DNA of 5,686 bases from Flectobacillus sp. (GTDB taxonomy: Bacteria; Bacteroidota; Bacteroidia; Cytophagales; Spirosomataceae): contig JARXAV010000111.1 in assembly GCA_029865665.1 (NCBI GenBank), forward strand, positions 1 to 5,686, given 5' to 3'. Shown piece after piece: positions 1 to 5,540 of the stretch; the first letter of the stretch is position 1; each line of letters starts with the position of its first letter. The translations under genes and the position numbers were made by a program. A model generated the notes under the pieces. It was not told the origin of the DNA and made no database searches. It saw only the letters and a list, made by a program, of their open reading frames with translations.

Positions 1-1025
1 ATACCCGTTGGAGAGCCAGAGCCTGTTTGTAACAAGTTAGGCACAGTGCCCGGGTCGTTCAAATGCCAGTGCCGTAAAGGAATTTCGGTTTCCATATTGG
101 TGCGTGGATAAGGCCATGAAGCACGAGTCAGTTGGTCTTTATACCCAAAATTACCATACTCCATTACGTAGTTAATACGTACCCCTTTGTTCCCATCGTC
201 ATCATTATCTGACTGCCAAAGCGTGCCATACGAGTCTATAGCAACCTCGTAAGGGTTTCGGAAGTTTTGGCCTAAACATTCCACTTCGCTACCGTCAAGA
301 TTACATCGAAAAACCATTCCTTCTTGGAAATTTTTGGGAGAAATTTCTTTGCCAAATTGATCTTTTACGGGGTTACCTAAGGCATCTTTTAACTGACGGC
401 CTTCATTACCACAGTTAAAATACAATTTGTTATCTGGCCCAAAAACAAAGGTGTGAATACCATGATCGTGTTGCTCTCCTTCTAAACCTTGAAATAAAAT
501 TTCCTTTTTATCCGCTTTATCGTCGCCATCGGTATCTGTTAATTTCCAGATGTAAGGACTTTGTGACACGAGTACGACATTACCTAAAACGGCAATTCCT
601 AAGGGAGCATTTAACGAAGGGTCTTGATAAAAAACCTTACTTTCATCCGCTTTGCCGTCGCCATTGGTATCGGTCAAAATAACAATTCGGTCACCTTCTT
701 TTTTGGTAGGATTGCCAGTGATTGCAGGGCGATAGTTATATGCTTCCAATACCCATACTCGTCCTTTGGTATCGACTTCTATATCAGTAGGATTCATTAA
801 CATGGGTTCGGTAGCAAAGGTACTAACTGCCAATCCTTCCGCTACTTTCAGCCCTTCAAGAGCATTTTCGGGTAAGCGTCGTTGCGTCTCACTCAAGAGA
901 GAGTCAAGCGAATGGTTGATAAACCTGCTAGTGGAAGATTGTTCTAAAGAAGCCAAAGTTAGTACAGTGCCAACTAAGATAGCGGCAACTCCCAAATAGT
1001 TATTGGGAGAACGAAAATTAAGCAT
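1..1025 (-). CDS. PVC-type membrane-bound dehydrogenase-like protein, N-terminal part (3' end outside window)
   Basis: The reading frame is open from an ATG at 1025 to the window edge (341 codons), so the gene is partial at its C-terminus. Residues about 10-27 are a hydrophobic signal peptide or anchor, so the protein should act outside the cytoplasm. From about residue 60 it resembles the putative membrane-bound dehydrogenase family (TIGR02604-like; sugar-dehydrogenase/NHL-type beta-propeller). Visible hallmarks are NPTDIEVDTKGRVWVLEAYN (79-98), two Asp-rich loops DTNGDGKAD (119-127) and DTDGDDKAD (164-172), a His cluster HDHGIH (186-191), and FRNPYEVAID (255-264). In this family the propeller is often followed by a HEAT-like region and a cytochrome c CxxCH domain; neither can be seen here because the gene is cut. 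The substrate is unknown. The family assignment is from memory of motifs, and the catalytic activity is inferred. Its start is 325 bases from the carbonic anhydrase stop, so it probably has its own promoter. Confidence 0.85.
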   Translation of the reverse strand, partial: MLNFRSPNNYLGVAAILVGTVLTLASLEQSSTSRFINHSLDSLLSETQRRLPENALEGLKVAEGLAVSTFATEPMLMNPTDIEVDTKGRVWVLEAYNYRPAITGNPTKKEGDRIVILTDTNGDGKADESKVFYQDPSLNAPLGIAVLGNVVLVSQSPYIWKLTDTDGDDKADKKEILFQGLEGEQHDHGIHTFVFGPDNKLYFNCGNEGRQLKDALGNPVKDQFGKEISPKNFQEGMVFRCNLDGSEVECLGQNFRNPYEVAIDSYGTLWQSDNDDDGNKGVRINYVMEYGNFGYKDQLTRASWPYPRTNMETEIPLRHWHLNDPGTVPNLLQTGSGSPTG

Positions 1026-1350
1026 AGTGATGGAGGACGAGATAAATTTAGTATGAAGGAATCGTTGTACTCAGTAGTTCAAGTGAAATTAGTGAAATTT
1101 TACGAATGATTTGTATGTTTTTGTGATGTCTTGTAGGGTAAGGGAGTCGAAGGGAGTGTTGGAGAACCTATGAGATTTCAACAATCTCATAGGTTTGAAG
1201 CAAAATAATATAGAATGTTCGTTTCGGGTAAGTACCTAAAATTAATATTTGCTACTATTTCTGTATTAAGGTGCTGGCTTAACCTGTTGATTTTGAGTGC
1301 ATCTTGATTAACAGATATACGATTAACTAATAATAGCGTGTTACTTATTT
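1026..1350. other. Intergenic region between carbonic anhydrase and dehydrogenase-like gene
   Basis: These 325 bases show no convincing gene on either strand. They must hold the 3' end of the SulP/carbonic anhydrase transcript and the promoter of the minus-strand dehydrogenase-like gene. The only strong structure is the palindrome at 1165-1195. A 7-base direct repeat GATTAAC occurs at 1306-1312 and 1321-1327. Upstream of the dehydrogenase start, a minus-strand TAAATTTA (one base off the Bacteroidota -7 consensus) is present. The nearest TTG is about 29 bases further upstream, too far for a normal -33 element, so I do not call a promoter. Confidence 0.6.
1165..1195. repeat. Perfect 13-bp palindrome, possible terminator or dispersed repeat
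   Basis: Arms AACCTATGAGATT (1165-1177) and AATCTCATAGGTT (1183-1195) are exact reverse complements around a 5-base loop (TCAAC on the plus strand). The stem would form in RNA from either strand. It lies about 155 bases past the carbonic anhydrase stop on the minus strand, so it could end that transcript. Neither side carries a classical U-tract, so an intrinsic terminator is unproven. A dispersed palindromic repeat is an alternative. The structure is certain; its role is inferred. Confidence 0.7.
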
Positions 1351-2016
1351 TTAATGAATAGAGCTATTGCTTACTTGCTCGTCCGTATGGAAGTCAAAGC
1401 GATAAATGTCATCAATTTTAGAACCAGCTGGGATATCCATTACTTCTTTGATTAAGCCTGTATGCATATCAAATACCCAACCATGTAAATGAGGTAGTTC
1501 TCTGTTTTTCCATGCACGTTGTATAACGGTTGTTTGAACTAAGTTATTGACCTGTTCTGCTACATTAAGTTCTACCAAGCGGTTGAATCTTGCATTTTCG
1601 TCTTCAATTTTTTGTAGTTCTTCATCGTGTTTTGCATATACATCTTTAATATTTCGTAACCATTTGTTAATCAAACCTAGGTCTTGATTTCCCATAGCTG
1701 CTTTCACCCCTCCACAATTATAGTGACCGCACACAACGACGTGTTTTACTTTTAAAACCTCAACCGCATACTGTAATACCGAAAGGATATTGATGTCAGT
1801 ATGTACCACTAAGTTTGCCACATTACGGTGAACAAATACTTCTCCAGGTTGCATATTGGTGATTTCCTCGGCAGGCACACGGCTATCTGAACAACCAATC
1901 CATAAGAAATTTGGCTGTTGATCTTTGGATAGATTTGTGAAATAATTTTCATCTAATTCTAGCTTTTCCTTAGCCCAAGCTTTGTTGGCTAATAATACTT
2001 TTTTGTAGTCTTTCAT
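1351..2016 (-). CDS. can: Beta-class carbonic anhydrase (Can/CynT type)
   Basis: This 221-residue protein should catalyse reversible hydration of CO2 to bicarbonate in the cytoplasm. The zinc-site residues of beta-carbonic anhydrases are all present: C42, D44 and R46 in the CSDSR motif, then H98 and C101 in CGHYNCGG. Length and spacing match what I recall of E. coli Can (about 220 residues, same ligand numbers). Other family stretches are [15 protein letters not shown] (37-51), [14 protein letters not shown] (61-74) and ELNVAEQV (149-156). W39 and R64, which belong to the non-catalytic bicarbonate site of type II enzymes, are present, but the Tyr expected near 181 appears to be F182. The ATG is 5 bases after the SulP stop, with no Shine-Dalgarno, which indicates co-transcription and probably coupled translation. 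The partner suggests that the enzyme supplies or uses bicarbonate moved by the transporter. The class is very secure; the exact subtype is less so. Confidence 0.96.
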   Translation of the reverse strand: MKDYKKVLLANKAWAKEKLELDENYFTNLSKDQQPNFLWIGCSDSRVPAEEITNMQPGEVFVHRNVANLVVHTDINILSVLQYAVEVLKVKHVVVCGHYNCGGVKAAMGNQDLGLINKWLRNIKDVYAKHDEELQKIEDENARFNRLVELNVAEQVNNLVQTTVIQRAWKNRELPHLHGWVFDMHTGLIKEVMDIPAGSKIDDIYRFDFHTDEQVSNSSIH

Positions 2017-2021
2017 AAAAA

Positions 2022-3611
2022 TTAGTGTGCTGAATCAATGTCAGCATCGTATTGGTTTATATCTCCTTGAATTTTACGGTTTACTCTGTAAAACTCTACA
2101 CTTATATGTTTGGCTTTTGCACCTTTTTTAAATTCATAAAGAAGAGTGAAAATATCGTGGTCAATGAAATTAGCTTTTGAGCCATCAATATAGACTTCGT
2201 CACCTTCTTTTAGACCCATTAGAATCTGCTTCATTCTTGGCTTATTGAGGAAAGAAACATCTTTATTGAATTTGATTAAGATACTATTGCCTTCTTGAAT
2301 AACCGAAATGACGGATCTAAAGTTGGTAAATACCACAAAGAGTAATCCTGTAAAAGTACCAACAAAAATACCGATTAATAAATCTTCAAAGATGATTGTT
2401 AGTATGGTAATGGTAAAAGGAACATACTGGTCGTATCCTTGGTTAAACACCTGCTTGATTTTCTCTGGACTTGCTAATTTATAACCAACCATTAACAGTA
2501 TAGCAGCTAAAGCAGCTAAAGGAATATGATTCATTAACTGCGGTATAAAAATGACAGAGCCAACTAATAATATGCCATGAACAATCGCTGACATACGGGT
2601 ACGCCCTCCTGCATATACGTTAGCAGAGGTTCTAACAACGACGGAGGTGATAGGGAGACCTCCAAAAAAGCCAGAAATAGTATTGCCAATGCCCTGAGCA
2701 ACGAGTTCTTTATCGGATGATGAAATCCGACGTTCGGGGTCAATACTATCTGATGCTTCTAAGCTTAATAGCGATTCTAAACTGGCAACGATTGCCAAGG
2801 TAATAGCTGTTTTGTAGGTGGCAGCCTTTGTAAGAAAACTAAAATCAGGAAAGAGCAATGAACCTGTAAAGGCATTCCAGCTATCAAAAATAGGCATGGT
2901 AACCATGTGTTTGGTAGAGTTGCCTAAGTAATAAGCTGGTTTATAAATAGCATATAATTCATTGATGAAAATTCCCAAACCAACTGCTACCAGTGAGGCA
3001 GGAATAGCTTTGAAGAAGGTTATTTTTTTCTTGGCTGCATAGTCCCATAAGATTAGTAAAATCAAACAGGCAATCGTAATGTTTACAGCACCATAGTTAA
3101 AGTCAATAAAGGAGCGAATAAGTTCTGTAAAGGTATTTTGGTTATCCATTTGTTCGAATTCAAATTCACCTTCATAGTCTTGGTCGTCACCTAGTGCATG
3201 TGGAATTTGTTTTAGAATGATTACGAGACCAATAGCCACTAACATTCCTTTGATAACGCTTTCGGGAAAATAGGCACTAAATTTTCCTGCTTTGATGTAT
3301 CCTAAAATAATTTGTAAAAAGCCTGCTAAAACTACTGCAACCAAAAAACCTTGATACGAGCCTAAGTCTTTGATGGCAGTGGCAACAATAACGGTTAAAC
3401 CTGCGGCAGGTCCACTCACCGAAATTTCAGAACCCGATAAGATACCGATGATAATCCCTGCAATAACTCCCGCAATGATTCCTGAAAATAAAGGGGCTCC
3501 TGATGCCATAGCGATGCCTAGGCAGAGAGGTAGAGCTACTAAAAAGACTGATAAACCCGCTTTCCAATCGGATTTGAAGAGTGCTTTTTTATAATAATGT
3601 AATGATTCCAT
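2022..3611 (-). CDS. SulP-family anion transporter with C-terminal STAS domain, probable bicarbonate transporter
   Basis: With the ATG at 3611 this is a 529-residue inner-membrane protein. Family marks are the first membrane segment [20 protein letters not shown] (19-38), SGPAAG (66-71), the SulP signature around [17 protein letters not shown] (279-295), and [19 protein letters not shown] (314-332). Multiple hydrophobic segments run to about residue 430, followed by a cytoplasmic STAS domain (about 443-513). SulP proteins carry sulfate, bicarbonate or other anions. Here bicarbonate is favoured because a carbonic anhydrase gene follows after 5 bases, an association known for this family; the substrate is inference. 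In the STAS domain the usual Asp-Ser/Thr-Ser/Thr-Gly region reads IDHDIF (483-488), so the common phosphorylatable position is lost. An acidic insert rich in Asp and Glu lies at about 142-153. An in-frame ATG at 3647 would add 12 residues (MRWVHIIFSFQD) that do not look like family sequence, so I prefer 3611. Confidence 0.93.
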   Translation of the reverse strand: MESLHYYKKALFKSDWKAGLSVFLVALPLCLGIAMASGAPLFSGIIAGVIAGIIIGILSGSEISVSGPAAGLTVIVATAIKDLGSYQGFLVAVVLAGFLQIILGYIKAGKFSAYFPESVIKGMLVAIGLVIILKQIPHALGDDQDYEGEFEFEQMDNQNTFTELIRSFIDFNYGAVNITIACLILLILWDYAAKKKITFFKAIPASLVAVGLGIFINELYAIYKPAYYLGNSTKHMVTMPIFDSWNAFTGSLLFPDFSFLTKAATYKTAITLAIVASLESLLSLEASDSIDPERRISSSDKELVAQGIGNTISGFFGGLPITSVVVRTSANVYAGGRTRMSAIVHGILLVGSVIFIPQLMNHIPLAALAAILLMVGYKLASPEKIKQVFNQGYDQYVPFTITILTIIFEDLLIGIFVGTFTGLLFVVFTNFRSVISVIQEGNSILIKFNKDVSFLNKPRMKQILMGLKEGDEVYIDGSKANFIDHDIFTLLYEFKKGAKAKHISVEFYRVNRKIQGDINQYDADIDSAH

Positions 3612-3692
3612 GTCTTGAAATGAGAAAATAATATGAACCCATCGCAAGCCTATTTCTTAGTGAAGTAGGTCGAAGTGGATGTACTATTTCTT

Positions 3693-3806
3693 TGATTAGT
3701 AAATAAAAAATTAACTTTTAATCGTGCTAATAATCAGTATTAACAGGCACGTTAACGAAAACTATAGAACATAACGATTACGATTCAGCCTGATTAGTAA
3801 TTAACT
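3693..3806. repeat. Small direct and inverted repeats upstream of the SulP gene
   Basis: The 220-base gap upstream of SulP contains a 10-base direct repeat TGATTAGTAA at 3693-3702 and 3791-3800, each followed within a few bases by TTAACT (3711-3716, 3801-3806). Between the copies is a nested inverted repeat. CGTGC (3723-3727) pairs with GCACG (3747-3751), and inside it TAATA (3728-3732) pairs with TATTA (3738-3742). An overlapping TTAAC/GTTAA pair occupies 3740-3744 and 3751-3755. This is where the promoter and any operator of the transporter/carbonic anhydrase unit should lie. The repeats are directly visible; a regulatory role is only a guess, and in AT-rich DNA short matches arise by chance. 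I saw no clear -33/-7 promoter pair here. Confidence 0.35.
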
Positions 3807-3867
3807 ATCAACAACTTAATCGAAAGAGTGATGTGTTATAATTGAATGAATTAAGAAGGATGGGTTG

Positions 3868-4242
3868 CTACACTCGTGGAGGAGGAGAAACGATGTCGAA
3901 GTAGCCTTTTGAGGGCTTACAAGCATGGTAGAAAAAATAAGAAGTACTGTGCTGAATGATTAGTCGTTGATGATGTGTATTGCAACGTTGTTGTTGATAG
4001 TCGTGAGGTATATACGATTCATCAAAGTCGTCTTGTGAATCATTGTCACTTTTCTTATTCGTAGAGGCACTATCATTATCTCGTTCGTTTTCTGATTCCG
4101 TTTTAATAGAAGAGATTGACTTTCCTTTTTCGAAAAAATGACTTACATACGCAACTACACCTGTATTCACACCTATAAACTGCAAGGCGATTGCTAAGCA
4201 GAAAAAGCGGAATACAATATGTTGTCTAAGTATTTTGTTCAT
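3868..4242 (-). CDS. Hypothetical membrane-anchored 124-residue protein with PPPRV tail
   Basis: I do not recognise a named family. The protein has a basic start (MNKILRQH) followed by one hydrophobic segment (about 9-32), which reads as an uncleaved anchor or a signal peptide. Then comes a hydrophilic, strongly charged Ser/Asp/Asn/Lys-rich linker (about 40-76). The C-terminal part is denser in His, Cys and aromatic residues (H80, C87, H90, H91, H98, H106, C108) and ends in VSPPPRV. The most likely topology puts the C-terminal part in the periplasm. His and Cys could bind a metal, but this is speculation. Evidence that it is a real gene: a perfect TAAATTTG promoter element lies about 54 bases upstream of the ATG, the composition is a coherent anchor-linker-domain layout, and it occupies the gap between two same-strand genes without overlap. 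Small Bacteroidota envelope proteins with PPP tails are familiar to me, but I cannot name this one. Confidence 0.7.
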   Translation of the reverse strand: MNKILRQHIVFRFFCLAIALQFIGVNTGVVAYVSHFFEKGKSISSIKTESENERDNDSASTNKKSDNDSQDDFDESYIPHDYQQQRCNTHHQRLIIQHSTSYFFYHACKPSKGYFDIVSPPPRV

Positions 4243-4246
4243 AATT

Positions 4247-4317
4247 TGGAATGCAAAATTTCATATATTTATTCATATATCCAAGTCGAAAAATACAAAT
4301 TTAGATTTTGCACTCCA
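4247..4317. repeat. Long-spaced inverted repeat bracketing the promoter of the 124-residue protein gene
   Basis: TGGAATGCAAAAT at 4247-4259 is the reverse complement of ATTTTGCACTCCA at 4305-4317 at 12 of 13 positions. In minus-strand RNA the odd position becomes a G-U pair. The 45-base spacer contains the -7 box (4296-4303) and a repeated CATATAT (4262-4268, 4274-4280). The arm at 4247 ends only 4 bases from the start codon. Since transcription from the -7 box would begin downstream of the distal arm, the arms could only pair in RNA made from the upstream peptidase promoter; otherwise they could be two inverted protein-binding sites. The repeat itself is certain. Confidence 0.6.
4296..4303 (-). 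promoter_or_regulatory. Bacteroidota -7 promoter element for the 124-residue protein gene
   Basis: Read on the minus strand this is TAAATTTG, a full match to the Bacteroidota sigma-factor -7 consensus TAnnTTTG. It predicts a transcript start near 4289 and a leader of about 47 bases before the ATG at 4242. No TTG is present at the usual -33 distance, so the promoter may be weak or activator-dependent. Confidence 0.5.
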
Positions 4318-4344
4318 GAGATAAGAGAGGGGGAATTAACTAAC

Positions 4345-5148
4345 TTACCATTCTAGTTTTCCTGTCTTATTATATTGTGCTAATGCTTTTTTGATTTCGG
4401 CAATACGATGGTCGGGGTCGGGGTGTGTACTCTGGAATTCAGAAGGGGCACGACCACCTGCTGCTTGCTTTAAGACTTCCATCACATCAATCATTTGAGC
4501 TGGGTCATACTGGGCTTCTAGCATATATTTCACGCCAAATTTATCAGCTTCGAGTTCGTCGTTACGGCCATATTTCATCGTAATCATCTTGCCAACATAC
4601 TGAGCAATTGCGGTCGAATTATTAGGATTATAAGGGTCAGCAGTTGCCGTTACTGCCGCAGAAAGTAAGCCATTTGTCAATTCGTCTTTGGCCATTTGTT
4701 GTGCTGAGTGACGACCAATCACATGCCCCACTTCATGCCCTAATACTCCTGCAAGCTGGTCTTCTGTTTTAAGTCTTTTGAGCAATCCAACCGTAATGAA
4801 AATTTGTCCTCCAGGCAACGCAAAAGCATTAATTGTTTGAGGGTCAGCTAATAAATGAAAGTTGAACTGATAAGGAGATTTGGCAGCTTCCGAATTATTA
4901 ACGACTTTCATACCAATTGCTTTTACATAATCTTGCAATTTTTGGTCTTCATAAAGGCCTCCAAATTCGGCAGCCATTTGGGGAGCAGACTGTAAGCCCG
5001 TAGCGATTTCTTGCTGAGGGGTCATGGTAACAGCTTGGCGTTTCCCTGTGATGGGGTTCACCTGCATTTTTGAAAAATACGAAAATAAAGCAATCACTGC
5101 CATGATTAATCCCATGATTAAACGGGAACGGAAAACGCCTGCGTTCAT
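4345..5148 (-). CDS. M48-family zinc metallopeptidase (membrane-anchored or exported)
   Basis: This is a 267-residue peptidase of the gluzincin M48 (Oma1/BepA/LoiP-like) family. The zinc-binding HEVGH motif is at 138-142 (ligands H138 and H142, catalytic E139), and the third ligand is expected to be E198 in the ELEAD segment (198-202). NAFALPGGQIFITVGLL (107-123) and STHPDPDHRI (240-249) are further family marks. Residues about 8-26 form a single hydrophobic segment without a lipobox Cys, so the catalytic domain is probably periplasmic, anchored or released by signal peptidase. Members of this family degrade misfolded envelope or outer-membrane proteins, a role inferred here from homology. 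There are no TPR repeats, unlike BepA, and the length fits the compact single-domain form. It is divergent from bamD, which acts in outer-membrane protein assembly, so a shared envelope theme is possible but unproven. The start is supported by the promoter at 5193-5223. Confidence 0.93.
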   Translation of the reverse strand: MNAGVFRSRLIMGLIMAVIALFSYFSKMQVNPITGKRQAVTMTPQQEIATGLQSAPQMAAEFGGLYEDQKLQDYVKAIGMKVVNNSEAAKSPYQFNFHLLADPQTINAFALPGGQIFITVGLLKRLKTEDQLAGVLGHEVGHVIGRHSAQQMAKDELTNGLLSAAVTATADPYNPNNSTAIAQYVGKMITMKYGRNDELEADKFGVKYMLEAQYDPAQMIDVMEVLKQAAGGRAPSEFQSTHPDPDHRIAEIKKALAQYNKTGKLEW

Positions 5149-5192
5149 GTTTCTGACGATGTTTTGAACTAATGTTTATGAAAGATTAAAGC

Positions 5193-5223
5193 TAAAATTA
5201 CGTATTTCCATGAAACCGCACAA
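5193..5223 (-). promoter_or_regulatory. Promoter candidate for the M48 peptidase gene
   Basis: On the minus strand TTG (5223-5221), a 20-base spacer and TAATTTTA (5200-5193) match the Bacteroidota layout TTG-N19-21-TAnnTTTG, with one mismatch in the last base of the -7 box. The predicted transcript start is near 5186, giving a leader of about 38 bases before the ATG at 5148. The spacing supports the call; it is untested. Confidence 0.5.
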
Positions 5224-5503
5224 TGTTCTTGTCGATGTTTCTTACCTTTTGCCGTTTAATAGGTGCAAACTTGGCTAAGTGCTAAGTGAGAAATGCTGGA
5301 GTGCTTGCAAATTGTAATGTTAAATTTTGTTAAATCTTATCTTAGTTAAGTGGTATTCCTCGTTCTATGTTAGAAATTTGGAGAAACATGGCAATGGTAG
5401 TCTTGAAACGAGAATAGACTTGGTTATACAAGCCTTTTTGAGAGGATATAGGAAAACTTATGAGAAATCTATCTTATTGAAACAAAAAACCTTAGCTCAT
5501 TTT

Positions 5504-5533
5504 CTGTTTATACCCAAAAAAATTATAAATTTG
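5504..5533 (+). promoter_or_regulatory. Promoter candidate directly before bamD, giving a near-leaderless transcript
   Basis: TAAATTTG at 5526-5533 matches the Bacteroidota -7 consensus fully. CTG at 5504-5506 (in TTTCTG) sits 19 bases upstream and is one base off the TTG -33 core. The start codon is at 5541, only 7 bases after the -7 box, so transcription would begin at or within a few bases of the ATG. The perfect -7 box could also be chance in AT-rich DNA, with the real promoter further upstream. Confidence 0.4.
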
Positions 5534-5540
5534 CACTCTT

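Larger units (their letters stand above)
5149..5540. other. Divergent intergenic region between the M48 peptidase gene and bamD
   Basis: These 392 bases separate two divergent genes and contain no convincing gene. An open frame on the plus strand (5327-5617) runs into bamD in another frame; its translation is rich in Lys, Tyr and Ile, as expected for AT-rich non-coding DNA. The region holds a promoter candidate for each neighbour (5193-5223 minus and 5504-5533 plus), a tandem CTAAGTG CTAAGTG (5275-5288) and a repeated TGTTAAAT (5318-5325, 5328-5335). No terminator or RNA gene was recognised. Confidence 0.6.

Noticed and set aside
766..999. Plus-strand open frame of 77 codons
   Set aside because: It lies wholly antisense to the dehydrogenase-like gene, whose translation shows clear family motifs across the same bases. 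The plus-strand product has no recognisable features.
3370..3594. Plus-strand open frame of 74 codons
   Set aside because: It is antisense to the SulP membrane domain. Its Pro/Ala/Ile-rich product is what the complement of hydrophobic segments produces.
2022..3647. SulP gene as a plain sulfate permease
   Set aside because: The family includes sulfate carriers, but the directly following carbonic anhydrase favours bicarbonate. Sulfate transport is not excluded.
3868..4242. Orphan 124-residue protein as a toxin, antitoxin or phage-defence component
   Set aside because: There is no paired small gene, no nuclease or HTH motif, and the neighbours are housekeeping envelope and metabolic genes.
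4262..4280. CATATAT repeats as a CRISPR or tandem array
   Set aside because: There are only two 7-base copies with a 5-base gap in AT-rich DNA, with no regular repeat-spacer pattern.
5275..5288. Tandem CTAAGTG pair as an iteron or binding-site array
   Set aside because: Two copies of a 7-mer are too few. There is no replication gene nearby, and chance duplication explains it.
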